Below, piece by piece: positions 23,901 through 35,095 of a DNA stretch of 64,000 bases; position 1 is the stretch's first letter, and every line of letters starts with the position of its first letter. Source of the stretch: Polytrichum commune (lineage: Eukaryota > Streptophyta > Polytrichopsida > Polytrichales > Polytrichaceae); the NCBI GenBank assembly GCA_950295325.1, contig OX485806.1, forward strand, positions 27,964,001-28,028,000, given 5' to 3'. Below the pieces are notes generated by a model. The model was not told where the DNA came from. It was given only the letters and a program-made list of their open reading frames with translations, and did not search any database. The position numbers and the translations under genes are program-made.

Positions 23901-23954
23901 GACTATATGTACAGAGAGTTGTACGCTCACGCGAAATATAATAAACTCATTTGA
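17939..23954 (+). CDS. ParB-like / DNA methyltransferase-like / FCP1-type HAD multidomain protein
   Basis: Exons 17939-19264, 19568-20899, 21164-22648 and 23142-23954, joined by GT-AG introns that are all phase 0, give about 1,651 aa. The ATG follows a TTTTCTTACAG acceptor. Residues about 160-230 are Ser/Thr/Pro-rich. Residues 345-351, LIDGQHS, resemble the ParB/Srx nuclease box (DGxHR) with Ser for Arg. Exon 2 ends in GDCIFNVFGGSKPIYAAM (residues about 869-886), which continues into exon 3 as MSGLSIYSYIEDGD. This resembles motifs X-I-II of class-beta DNA N6/N4 methyltransferases, but no clear DPPY is present and GxG is degraded. Exon 3 has a Glu-rich run, a coiled-coil segment and Pro-rich sequence. 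Exon 4 is the phosphatase-like domain. Substrate and function are unknown. The frame is open throughout, so it is probably expressed. Joining exon 4 is inferred from splice phase. Confidence 0.65.
19265..19567 (+). repeat. Intron 1 with five palindromes in a ~48-bp tandem array
   Basis: Donor GAG|GTGAGT, acceptor ACGTGCAG|GAT. Five copies of the palindrome (the first starts TTTAGGTCG; four have AC centres and the last AT) lie at 19,275-19,480, spaced by ACTCCTGATGCAGC...TTTATTTAG. Spacers within the intron are nearly identical, and they differ from those of every other cluster. Confidence 0.9.
20900..21163 (+). repeat. Intron 2 with five perfect palindromes in a ~35-bp tandem array
   Basis: Donor ATG|GTAAGC, acceptor GATTGTGTAG|ATG. 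Between 20,928 and 21,092 there are five copies of TTTGGGTCGATCGACCCAAA, all with the AT centre (fully self-complementary), separated by CTAGGCTCTTTGTTGG. The spacer differs from intron 1. Confidence 0.9.
22279..22372 (+). repeat. Two palindromes in frame inside the coding sequence
   Basis: TTTGGGTCGACCGACCCAAA at about 22,279-22,298 and a copy with a CC centre at about 22,350-22,369 lie in exon 3. Read in frame they encode FGSTDPN and FGSPDPN within the Pro-rich C-terminal part of exon 3. Confidence 0.9.
22649..23141 (+). other. Intron 3 with one palindrome and poly-C runs
   Basis: Donor GAG|GTAATA, acceptor CTCGCTCGTCGCCGCAG|GGT. One intact palindrome at about 22,672-22,691. Runs of 7-10 C occur near 22,780 and 22,917. 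Acceptor phase (0) keeps the frame into the HAD exon. Confidence 0.6.
23142..23954 (+). CDS. FCP1/NIF-type HAD phosphatase-like domain exon
   Basis: This exon continues the preceding gene in phase 0, but could also be the body of a separate gene. It encodes LVLDLNGVLVQC (HAD motif I, nucleophile Asp at 23,265; the second acid of DxD is Asn, as in many plant DVNG/DLNG relatives), YLRPWLRRFL, VIVWSSMKSEN (motif II, Ser pair) and NTLMVDDSASKN (the late acidic motif). This pattern is typical of NLI-interacting-factor / CTD-phosphatase-like proteins, which dephosphorylate Ser residues. The Asn in DLN may lower or abolish general acid catalysis. The stop is at 23,952-23,954 and an AATAAA lies just before it. 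Confidence 0.8.
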   Translation, partial: GSEHSVAAPHRSSPRSVEDSAVVPPILPSPPSPPKTRFLVLDLNGVLVQCVHCPRVPTVPFCKPEDANYDGPPAYIKSKLVYLRPWLRRFLQVALSKWWVIVWSSMKSENTQAVVEFIFKGLQPPCLVLGQDSCRTLYTPEGRVVKKPNNPAVNQFLKVLKPVVWDQRPTMVGCPYDVRPTRDNTLMVDDSASKNILNPTSNFIVCPTWTVEKVRDRFLLDLLKYIQTLVGSGLPVPRFLSCNPIGERYMDPKDYMYRELYAHAKYNKLI

Positions 23955-24073
23955 GATACTACATGGTGTGCCATTGTGTGTGATATATTATGCCTCAATT
24001 GTATATCGATTTTCACATGCTCCCCCCTCCCCCCCTCCCCTTGGGTTTTGTTTTGTTTCCTTTTTTGCGCCAG

Positions 24074-24859
24074 CGTTTGGAGCCCTCGATTGAGATCGTC
24101 AGCGAATCAAACTTGGGGAGCTTCTTCTACGAGACCGTCTACGATGCCGCGTCCACCATTGACTACTCCAAGGAGCCTATCGACGCCGGCGTCGTCGATA
24201 GCCCCCCACCCAAGCAAATCTTCCGGCCATCTCCGTCCCCGTCGCCGCTCAAGGGCATAAATCGCAAATGCGTCCGGACGTCCCCGTCTCGGCCCGGCGG
24301 CAGTAGTACACCTCAACGGCGGCTGCGGATGGACGCTCGGCCTACGAAGAGTGGCACCCTTCCTATTCCTTTGCGGGACGCATTGCCCCTCCTCGCCGAC
24401 TCCGACGGGAACGCCCCCGGTGACAAGGTGAACCCCCCCCCCCCCCCCCAAACATGGTTAACCGCGCATTACAATCATCCGGCACTTAAAAAATGAACGT
24501 GTGACACGTTTGGGTCTTCCTCCCTAAACTAACACGTGTGTTCTTGCATTGACGCGTTGCAGGTTGCTCCCACCCGTAAACCTATGCGGGCTAGTGCGTC
24601 CGTCGAGTTGGAGCGTTTCTACTCCATGACCAGAAATGCAAGACAGTCCACTTCATCGTATTCGAATTCTTCGTCGTATAATTCGGGCGGCCGACGGAAT
24701 CCAAAATGTGTTTTTGATGGCGGTCACCCCAAGAATGGCTATAGTCGCGGGGCGGAGATTTTCAGGAATGTTGAAGCAATGCGAGCAAAAGAAGCCGCAG
24801 CAAAAGAAAAAGAGGCAAAAGAAAAAGAGGCAAAAGAAAAAAAAAGCAAAAGAAAATGA
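24074..24859 (+). CDS. Downstream exons, Lys/Glu-rich C-terminus (gene membership uncertain)
   Basis: Two coding-like exons in the same phase-0 style. 24074-24427 follows a TTTTTTGCGCCAG acceptor and encodes RLEPSIEIVSESNLGSFFYE and a Pro/Ser-rich stretch. It ends AAG|GTGAAC. 24563-24859 follows a GCGTTGCAG acceptor and ends in KE(A)KEKE repeats, a likely charged helix. The intron between them has a relic palindrome, GTTTGGGTC...CCTAAAC, at about 24,508-24,530. They may be 3' exons of the preceding gene if part of the HAD exon is spliced out (only weak phase-0 donors such as CTC|GTGGGG are visible before its stop), or a separate transcript. Confidence 0.45.
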
Positions 24860-25029
24860 AGCAAAAGAAAAAGAGGTAGTCTCCGAGGCTAGATAGGCCA
24901 TAGTAGGCGTAGGGTTGTGGGCCATAGGCAAGAACATTTTGGGTTGCACTATCCAATGGATGTGTGGTGTTAGCATGCTATGCATTTTACATGCCACACT
25001 TTGTATGTTTTTTTTGCAATAATATAAGT

Positions 25030-25300
25030 GTCATATGATTTCCCCTTCCATATGGTCTAAGGTTTGGATTGCCCTACCTAAACCATCACAAATATGAGTT
25101 TGGAATATTTTGTATGTTATATTATATTGGTTCACATATTTCCCCTTCAATATGATCTATGGTTTGGATTGCCCTACCTAAACCATATTCATACAAGTTT
25201 TTGTGCGATAATATGAATGTTTTAAGATTTCCCCTTCAACTTGGCCTAAGGTTTGGATTGCCCACCCTAAACAATCCCAAATATGAGTTATTAATGGGGA
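25030..25300. repeat. Three-unit repeat with GGTTTGG...CCTAAACC inverted core
   Basis: Three units at about 25,038, 25,139 and 25,231 (spacing about 100 and 92 bp), each ATTTCCCCTTC...AAGGTTTGGATTGCCCTACCTAAACC. The core is an imperfect palindrome reminiscent of degenerate copies of the 20-bp palindrome. It follows the 3' end of the gene ending at 24,859. Confidence 0.7.
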
Positions 25301-27560
25301 TCTTGTTCTAAACACCCGCTTCAAAGTGTTCGCATCTTACAACTTTCTCCAATATGTGTTCCATTTATCCTTGTTCTTATTTTTGTGAATGTCTCAAAAT
25401 GCCCAAAAAGTCTCAATTTAACGAATATAGTGTTACAAGGATGAAGGCATTTGGAAACCACTTTTGTATGGAGGACCCACAATCCATGATGCTCCAAACA
25501 TACAACATGGGTGTTGCATATAGTTTCGTATGCCTTCTATGGGGTCATAAGAGGTGTTTTTGAACTATATGGGAGTACTACAAGATACTTTGAAATTAGA
25601 GTATGGCCCTCTTGCTTTTAAGGTGTGAGTGGATAAAATGAGATGACAATTGTGGCAATCTTACTTATGTAAGCGATGGAGTTGGATTCATAGTCATTAA
25701 TTTTCACCACTAATGGCCGAAGATGTTGGAGCCGTTCATATTTCTTCGCCAAACAACACTAGAATTTTTGTAAGAAGTGGGTAATTAAAATCAAGATGGA
25801 AAATACTTTTTACTAACGGAGACATGCTCAAAAAGAGAGGGACAAGGCACAATGGAAGTATTCATTACAATTATGGTAGAAGCTCAAGACATGCATGCTC
25901 CATAGAGTGTGCTTCCCCTTCCTACTAATGATTCCTTAGTGGGAGCCATAGAGTTATCAAATGCCAGAAACTTGTTAGCAATAGCTAAGTTTTGAGTATT
26001 TGTCATTACATATTAGTTTAGACTTATATTTCAGAAGAAGAAGAAAAACTTTGTTTTACGGGGGCCTTAAATTTAAAGTATAATTGGGTGGTTATGTAGG
26101 TAGCTCATGTTTGGATATAGTGTAGGAGGAGAATGTTGTTTGACTTGGAAACCATGTTAAAATTCAATTTAGAAGGAAATGTGTACTATTGTACCCGCAT
26201 ATACAACTCTCACAAATGCCACACAAAATTGAATGACTCAACTATGATTCTAGTACACGACTTAACACCCAAGTCATTGACCACATGGCGTATATGTAAG
26301 ATTGTACTAGCACATAGGTATGACAACATTTGAATTGCATCTGCATGGAAATTTTAGGCACATGAATCTAGATTCAATCCAATATATTGATAGTTCAAAC
26401 CAATTGTCATTGTTTACATTAATCTTCTTTGTACATTATTTGTGAAAGATGTTATCATCCAATGCACACTTATAATATTGAAGTGCACTAATGAAACAAG
26501 TAGTTGCCTAATTTTATAGCATGACACAAGCTAGCATGCAAGACATAGGCATCGAATAAGCTATAGGGAAACTTATAACATTTTTTTGGTTTATAATAAA
26601 TTTAATCACCTTTAATAAGGAGATATAACGGAGATTAACATAAGATATGTCTAGTCTATTATTAATAACCTCCTAAAAAGGTTTCATCTCATTTAAAGTC
26701 TATTAGCATATTAACATGAGCACATGGGCCCTAACTGTAAAATATAACTATTCTATAATAAGTTTGGTTGATTTTGACTTGTCATAGTGGGTGCAATATT
26801 TAATGCCACATATACAAGAACAACTTGGAAATGACTTTCAAATGGCTATTATAGGTATAGGGTTTAGAGTTTAATGTTTAGGTTTAGTGTGAAGAAAATT
26901 ACTAAATTGATGGATGGTGTAATAGTGTAACGGATAACTATTGGGTATTTGGATCAAACGATTGCTATTTGTCTAATATATATTTTTTGGTGTGAAATTT
27001 GTTGGTTGATTTTACCAAGTTTAAGGAAAAAAAATGATGTTATTGGTTATCACATTTTAAAGCTTAAACAACATGTAGGAGTGTTGTTCAAATAGTGATT
27101 ATTTATGTATAGGTTGGTAGTTCTTATTATAGAAAAATACGCATTGTAATAGATATATGCTGCATGTGCCTACGAATGACAACATTTCCACATGCTAACT
27201 CATCATTCAATATATGATGGTGGATACATCAGAAAATAACAATTACTAATGTCATTGTATAGGTGGCGTGCCGCCTTATTGTCTAAACCTTGATATGTCA
27301 TCATAGTTTTGTAGCTCTAGTCATTATATTGACACATCATTACTTTTGTGCATGTGAGAAGCAATCTATTTATGATGAACCAAACCATAAATCTATTTAT
27401 GGTGAACATATAATCTATTTATGGTTTTGGGATAATTCAGCAACCATGTTATCAAAGAGGGAGAAGAAACCTGCACTGCTGGGGGTCAAAAGAAAACCAT
27501 CGTGATGGTAAGTCGCAAAACTCTCCCAACACCCACCCTGATCATCAAGCCTTTCGAACA
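25301..27560. other. AT-rich intergenic DNA, no recognised gene
   Basis: Short frames only; none has a recognisable domain. Nothing else seen apart from local AT-rich sequence. Confidence 0.35.
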
Positions 27561-27563
27561 CCG

Positions 27564-28020
27564 TCACCACAGGTTTTGAAGGCCCGAAGGTCGTCGCATC
27601 TGAAGACGCAGGCGACAGAAACCACGAGACATTGGAACCACGAGAATCACGAAGGCATTGCAGGTCCAGGTAGCAACATGATGCAATGCACCCTGGGTGA
27701 CAATGTCATTGGCGAGGTTGAGCAGGCGAGGATCCAAAACTTGTGCTTCCCTTCCATGGAACTCGTACAAGCCAAAAAAGTACAAATCTTTGGTCACCAT
27801 CATGATACGAAGCATGTGATCAAACCACCAACATTCAACTGTCAATCCACAAAACATGCTCCAAAATGCTTGCAGAGGGAGCCTTCTTTGTCCTACCCGT
27901 TCTGGACACAGGCCAGGTGATATAGTTAAGCTTTGCACCATGTCATCGTCACAGCAGAGAAAACCATGAGAGCAGTTCACCCTACAAGGAAATGGTGTGG
28001 TGTCATGGTATGTTGGGGAG
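27564..28020 (-). CDS. Possible unknown exon downstream of P450 copy B
   Basis: An open frame of about 150 codons with some protein-like composition (for example LTVECWWFDHMLRIMMVTKD), but no domain I recognise. It spans the left boundary of duplication unit B (about 27,905), so only its right part is in unit C. Its reality as a gene is doubtful. Confidence 0.2.
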
Positions 28021-28028
28021 TATGGCCA

Positions 28029-28437
28029 CACGGGGGGGTCACACCCCCTTACATTTCATAACCACGTGCGATAAAAGTTTGTTACCCTATATTACATGCC
28101 ATAGATAATTTTTAAAATTATGATATTTTTTCTACATACACATAACCATTGATAATATCTTTTGTATATTTTTCTGAAATTTTTAGTCATCTTCATTTTT
28201 TGTAGTAATTTGTTTAGTTCAATGTTGCGTCATTCTAGTTAGAAACGGTATGTTTTATTAAAAAAAAAATCATCAAATTTGGTTACCAATTTTTACTATG
28301 TAATAGATACTATGTATATGTACTCATGAAAAAAAAATCATAAACTTTTGAACCATTTTGGTGATGCTTTATGTAAAAAGTAGATTTTGTTTTATCGCAC
28401 GTGATGTTCAACTTGACAATGAAGTGCACCCCCCGTG
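28029..28437. mobile_element. hAT-like MITE (409 bp) with 8-bp target duplication
   Basis: Flanked by TATGGCCA at 28,021-28,028 and 28,438-28,445; unit C has a single TATGGCCA at the matching place (about 57,046). The ends are CACGGGGGGGTCAC and the reverse complement of CACGGGGGGTGCAC. A CACGTGCGATAAAA word is repeated in inverted orientation about 40 bp inside each end. The interior is AT-rich with no ORF. An 8-bp duplication and CA-starting ends fit hAT. Confidence 0.88.
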
Positions 28438-29269
28438 TATGGCCAATTTTAGACCAATTCCATGTGAAAAGCATGTAGATGTGACTGCTATAATGGAATG
28501 ACACATGTTTGATTTACTCGACAGTGCCCATGAAGTGGTTCCAGACAATCTTTGAAGGGAAGCTTCAAAGATTGTACCCTATATTTGATATTTAATGTCG
28601 CCAATTCTAATTGTTTTGCTCAATGCTAATTGTAAACTGTGGTGTAGTGTCACCAACACTAAATGTTAACCCAACGTTATTTGTCATGTCTTATCAACTT
28701 TTTTGTAGGGATTTAAAATTTATAGTGTTACAATCACTGTCACTCACCAAGGGATTTTTCATCCAAATTCCAATCATCCATAACAATGTTTCATCACAGG
28801 GTGCAAAACAAGAAACCCAAACACGATTAAAAGAAAATGTGTGTGAAGATACACTAGTTTAAGCCCATGCATATGAAATTTATGACCTACTAGGCAATCC
28901 CTGCATTATCCTTTCAACATGCTCTCATCATTGGTTGGCCGTTTTAAAAGTTAGGAACAAAATGCAACTGCATTAATGTCCATGTACCCTTATCATTTCC
29001 AACGTTTTCAAATACATAGTAGACTAGTTTGGGCTCATGTCCTCCCAACTTGTTACACATGTATATATGAATTAGTGTCCCAATTATCCCCGCACCATCT
29101 GCTCACAAGCCTCCATTGAAGCTTGTCATCCGCCCGTCGTTGTGCATAAACTTCAACAATGTGCATGCACCCTCATCATTCCAAAGTACCTTAAATATTG
29201 TAAATTGATATGCACATGTAGGGTTGTACATAATATACACATGATTGATAGTGAAACTTAGTAAAATTC

Positions 29270-32200
29270 TTATGGGAAGCGAGGTTTTGGAATTGCTTGA
29301 ACCGGAGTCGCCATGGAGACAATCAAACTTGATGTGGATTCTGTCATGTCAAAGTTGTCGAGACCATTAGGATGTGACCAATCAAATGCTTGAACAAGGC
29401 TAGCAATCAACATGTGAACTGTGGCTAGACCCATGGACCAAGCCGGACATTGGCGTCGACCTGTTCCAAATGGCATCAACTGGTAATGCTGACCATTGGC
29501 TTCCAATTTTGCAAGCGGTGATCCTTCTGTGAAGCGCTCGGGGTTGAATTTCAACGGATCCTCCCAAATACGAGGGTCAAGCCCCATTCCCCACACATTG
29601 ACAAACATGCGTGTGTTTGCTGGGATTTCATATCCCGCGATTTTGCAAGCTGCTTCAGATTCATGAGGAACCAGGAGGGGCACAGGAGGATGTAGGCGAA
29701 ACGTTTCCTTGACCACGGCTTGCAAGTAGTGTAATTTTGGAATATCATTTTCTGTAACTTTGCAGTGTGTGCCTACCACGTTGTCAATTTCGTATTGGAG
29801 TTTCTGCATAAGATTTGGGTGTTTGATGAGGTTGGCCATAGTCCATTCGATTGCTGAGACAGAGGATTCTGTCCCACCTCCAAATGCTTCCTGCATAATG
29901 AAGTGAAATAATGGTGTCAAGATTGTTTTACATTCATTCTTTTACATACATTATTGGATTTCTTTCCTTTCTTCTGATCTTTGAACTAACATGACAAGTA
30001 CAATTTTGGGAGTAAGTAAGGTCCTCTTTACACTAGCTCGAGTTGAGAGCTTGAACTTGCAGTTGACAAGCTTTCATCCAATGCTCAAACTGTGAGAATT
30101 AGACCAATCCTGAAACTTTTAATAGTTTGAACTGAAGCTGCCATGCTCAAAGAGGTATCCACCCGGGGGATGATAAGCACTAACAAAGAAGCATACACGA
30201 CTAGCCAAAAATTGTTTGATAGTCCATTGCCTTAGGGCCCAAAAAAATGAGAACTCAAATCTTTGAGTGACCTCCATGACTTGGAAACCTTATACAATGT
30301 TTAAGGCTTTCCTTCATCCAAGTGGAGAGCCTTGCTAACTCTATCCACGCCAAGATTTCATGCGTATCATTCAGCTTTGTGTCCATGATCAAAGCAGTCA
30401 TGTCCCATAAACAACTTGAGTAGATGCATGTTTTCATGCTACCACAACTCATTATCGACTCTTTTTCAGGTGATTATGTAGTCCATAACCTTTGATCTTG
30501 AGATGGCATGCCAATTATGGACTAGATATTAAACAAGAAGAGAGTGGATAATGAGCCATAGGAGTCACGAGTCATTCACCTACTCAAGTTGGTTATCAAT
30601 CATAATCGAACAACTCATGAACAAAATGTGAGAATCATGGATGACATCATGCCTTCATGGATGCAAAACTGTGACGAATGCCGACAAGCCTTGTGCTTTT
30701 GGATAAGTGATCGGGTATGAAACTTACCCAAATGACACCTCTGATATTTGCCTCCGTGATCGGCACTTCCTCCTTCTCTTGCTTTGTTAGAAGGGCATCT
30801 GTCATGTCCACATCCACATGTGAATCTCCATCTTCTTTCCTCTTCACCCGCCGTTCCCTTAAAATCTTTGTCAGAATATTGTCAAACCGAGGTTTCAAAG
30901 CCATGGCACGTTTTTGGAAGCCACCAATGTCAGCCCACTTGAGGAAGGGAAGACAATCTCCTGGTAGAATGCTTCCGAGCAAGGAAAGTAGTTCGGACGT
31001 CACAAATATGAACTCTTTCGCATCTTCTGTCTCCTGGTCTTCATCCAGAGGGTAAAATCGTTTGCTCAGGATGATTTGTGAAATAAAGTTTGTGGTGAGC
31101 ATCCAGAGTCTTGGGTTAAGTTCCAGGGGAGTATTTGGACTCGATTTCACATGACGCAGAATTGATTTTAACAAGCTATCAACTTCCTGGGCCCGGATGC
31201 GTTGTGCCTTTTGAATACTCCTCAGGGACATGATTTCCATCACGAATATCTTCCGTAGGTTCCGCCATGACGCATTTGCAGATTGAGATGCAATAGCTGA
31301 GAAGTGCAACCGCAGATTTAAATGTCAACCCACAAGATTGATCCTTGTAAACGCATGGACACAAGACTTAATTTTAAGGTTGTGTAAAACCACACTAGTA
31401 GAGGAAGGGTTCTTTTCGACATAATATGGTTCATTTGGCATACCTCACGTTAAGGACTTTTCAAAAATAAAACGGTATGCATGAAATTCAATCTGACAAT
31501 CATTTGACACAAAATCTGATCTGTTTTGTAGGTTTTGATGCCACATTTCAATTGGGTTGGATCCAAAACATGTCATCTCCCTACTAGTGCCATATCATAT
31601 CATGTTCAAACTTTGACCTTCAATGTCTGGTTGTGACAACCGTGACTTATTTAAATTTCAGTATTGCAACAATGAGTTGTAGCTCTTCGTGCTTTGATCT
31701 TGGACAACTTTTCATACTAAGACTAAGAAGTATTTAAGAATATTGTGAAGCCTACAACATGTTTGTGGTAAGATGAGACTTTCTTGTTCATGAGTCAACT
31801 CTATATGAGGAGACACATTATCACCTGCAATTGATGACCATGTCATGGACTCACCACTACAACCTCCGATAATAGATCCCTCCACAACCGCAATTGAGTA
31901 GGTTAGGCAACTACTACACCAACTTATGACAGCCTATGACAAGGCTCCTCGCACCCATTAATTACCTATACGCACCTTGGTTTGTGACCACGAGGAGCTC
32001 GTTGATAATAAAGTGTGGTCGATTGGAGAACACAACGTCATGGTTTTTGAACACCTCTTTTGCCAATTCAGGGGATGAAATGACAATCGTTCCTCTAAAC
32101 CCAAACCTTAAGTACATGATGGGCCCATATATTGCAGAAAGATCGTTCAATGATTTGTGTGGAGGTAAGCCAAGCAAATGGAGGTGACCAATTATGGGCC

Positions 32201-32916
32201 ATCCTGGAGGGCTTGGTGGTAGATTCCTAATACAAAACAAACACCGAATTTGTCAGAAATTATATTATCAGAGCAATACTAGAATAACGTACACTAGATA
32301 CAACATGTTGAGTTGAGATGGGGAAGTTCATACAAGTTTTAAGTTCCAAACTACCTACTACTTGGCATTCTGAGCTCTATGATTCTGATTTTGCTAAGGT
32401 AGGCAAGCCTAAATCCAACATCTTGGTAATCCAAACACCTATATGTGAGTACTATGTGGTTAGGTTTGGATATGAGATAAAACACCAAGAAGACATGTGT
32501 TTATATGAGATTGGACTTGTATGGAAAGACGCTTCGTCATCTCAACTCAACAAAATCTATCTGTTGACATTAGCTCCAAAAATTATGAGGCAAATGGCTC
32601 CGAGGCCACGGTTTGGATTCGCTAATCATCTCTCAGTAATCGCGTGTTTTGTATTTTGTGGGGAGTGGGTGCATAGAGAAAAGTATCTAAACAACACACG
32701 TCTACCTTAATGTCTACCTTACCTGCTGCAAACCCATCTGCACAGGAAAATTATGGGTAGAACGACAAGCGCCAATAATGCGATCGCCAGCTTCGTGTTG
32801 CAACTCAGATCGCCGCCTGTCTTGTCACATATTGATTCTGCACCTCGCAACCCACTCATCATCCAAGTCGAAAAAGTGGACCCGGTGCTGCTGGAGTTAT
32901 TAGACGCCATCGCCAA
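29270..32916 (-). CDS. Cytochrome P450, A-type (copy B, intact)
   Basis: Four exons: 32723-32916, 31976-32226, 30728-31296 and 29270-29890, with intron phases 2, 1 and 0, encoding 544 aa. Exon 1 gives a short hydrophilic N-terminus and a membrane anchor at about residues 42-60; exon 2 opens with the hinge PPSPPGWP. The splice CAAG|CT (Ala) gives TNQAIGFQSANASWRNLRKIF-like sequence, with the conserved WR. Exon 4 opens with the I-helix motif FGGGTES, then KETFRLHP (ExxR, Glu about 400), FNPERF, and the heme loop FGTGRRQCPAWS (Cys about 486; Ala replaces the usual Gly after Cys-Pro). All key residues are present. This is an ER-bound monooxygenase using NADPH-P450 reductase; substrate unknown. 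The AIGF...WRNLRKI region resembles CYP78-type sequences, but a family call needs a search. Confidence 0.92.
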
Positions 32917-35095
32917 TCGACGTAATGACCCCGGAGTCTCTCAGTATTCGGTAATATCTGTTTACACAGCAATCGACGCACTGGGCGAGAGGCAGTATAC
33001 AATGCATCAGACAACAGATCAGTATTATTTTTTGCCCAAGAATACATGTGAAGTGGTGGAAATCTCATTCCAACATTTCAACTAACTTGTGAGGGCAGTG
33101 GTTTATGTGAACAGACTCAAGTTCACAGCCACTTTTTCTGTGAATCGATCATGATGCTTTTGGGTTAGAGTGTCAACTTGAACACTGGATCACATCAACC
33201 AATCCTGCTACAAAGTACAGTTGTTCCACAAACTACTCATGCAAGCTCTGACTTTGAGTTCTTTATGCATTCTTTCTCGGTGACATAGATAACAATTCGG
33301 GTAATTTGTGGACACTTGATGTATGTACACTAACATTTTTGTGTTGTTTGTATATGGGTACATGTGAGGCTTACCCTTTTAATAGATCTTGCATTGGAGC
33401 AAGTACATAATGATGCAATGGCCACACGTGTTTAGCAAATATCTTAATGTTTTTGCATGTATCAGATTTGCTTCAAGGATGTGAAAATTATGTAACTAGA
33501 GTTTTTGACATGGCTTAGGATCCCACCCACCCTGAAGTGTTGTTGGAAAGGAAGCATGCTTAGACTTCAGATCGTTGGACATTTGCTCAAAAACCTCGAA
33601 TGAACTTGACTTGAAATTTACCTATGCATGAAGGATGCTTTTGCCACTAATATTGAAAAAGCTTCACATCTAAAAAGTTATGAATTGTCATGGCAAGACA
33701 AAAGTTTTTTTTTCTTTCCCTTTCCAGCTTCTCATTAGCGTCCATATTACACTTGAGCTTCCAACTTAGGAGCTTTAACTTTGAACCAATCTATTTATAT
33801 ATGGTACCATTATCCATGTGGTCTGACTACGACAAACTCTTAATTGTTTTTGACAACCGTAAGAATGTTAAATGCTTGAGCTCCCATTTTATGGTCCCAA
33901 AGGCAAAGGGTTGTCAAGCATTCTTTAGGTCATCATGATAAATTCTTTGCTTTCACACTTCCTCAAACTACTAAAGGCTTGAAGACTCGTACCCCAACTA
34001 TCAATACTTTTAGGTTTTAAACTCCCAAAAGTTGCAAACTCTGAGTTCAGTGATAGGCGGGGCGCGGGGGGGGGGGGGGGGGGGAAGCCTTAAGATTTGA
34101 ATCTTGTTTTTGAAAAAGAAAATTTAATTTCCTAAATTCTACTAGAGACAGAAGGCCAAATACATTAAGAAACAACGAAAATGCGCCCACCATAAGGGGA
34201 AGCAGGCCTCGGATGCAAAACACCGCCATGTAAAGAGTAACACCACCATTATCCCACCACATACAAACCCCCAGCCCCAACAAGCCAAGAACAACCCCCA
34301 CCCCACGTGCCATTAAGATCTCGAGTTGTAGAAGCCAAGATGGCACCACGATTCATGGAGATGAATCATAGCTTCCCATATTTGGGAAGGATTCTTCATT
34401 AGCCGTGTCATTTGTTCGAAGGCTTTAAGGATGGATTCGCTCCCTCAGTGCTTGCCAATTTGATTCACTGATGCCAATATTCTTTTAGTACATTCATTAA
34501 TAGTAAATATGGGTTTGCAAATTATGCATCATTGCAAGAAAATCAAGACATTTGACTTCTCCGGACCAGTGTCCATGGAATTTTTGGACAAAATCAGTCA
34601 CAATTCTTGTGTTTCGAAGTCTAGCCGGTTACATGTTGTGCTCTTTCGGCTTTCTTTATTAATTTGAAGTATACTCCATAGATTCCTCTAAAATGATCGG
34701 TAATTGTTTTAAAGTCTTGAACTTCAATTGGTTATTTCTCAAATTCAACCGGTTTATTTATAAGCGGTTGGTTCTCCCCATTCATTGCTCAGGTTCATAG
34801 TAAGCATAGGGCCATTCCACTAACAAGGTTGAAGACCCGTGACCATTGAATTCTCAGATCTTTCATTGGTCGAAAAGGCCAAGACCATCCAAGTTCACTT
34901 CACACTAGAAGGTGAAAGCTCAAAGGCCCTCACAATTACATGGTCACGGCCCTTGGCTCATGTGTGAAGTGGCCCGTTAGATATTTGAGGTCATGATGGA
35001 ATCAAGGCCAAATTTTGCTAAATACCTACACTAGTAGAAACAAGTGGATGTGATGGGACACCCCTTGCCAAAGAGAGGAAATTATTGCATATGAG
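32917..35095. other. 5' flank of P450 copy B
   Basis: Upstream region conserved with copies A and C. A run of 19 G at about 34,066-34,084 corresponds to 12 G in unit A and to GGGGGGTGGGG in unit C. No coding exon recognised. Confidence 0.4.

Larger units (their letters stand above)
27905..35095. repeat. Segmental duplication unit B
   Basis: Homologous to unit C from about 27,905 (C: about 56,510) through the P450 gene and its 5' flank to about 34,430, where C is interrupted. It matches unit A on to about 35,090. B carries a hAT-like MITE at 28,029-28,437 that is missing in C, and lacks the MITEs of A and C. Confidence 0.9.

Noticed and set aside
31179-31364. Alternative exon 3 start reading KDQSCGLTFKSAVALLSY
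   Set aside because: It changes frame relative to WRNLRKIF. The TTCTCAG acceptor at 31,297 with the CAAG donor gives one clean frame in copies B and C and a good P450 alignment.
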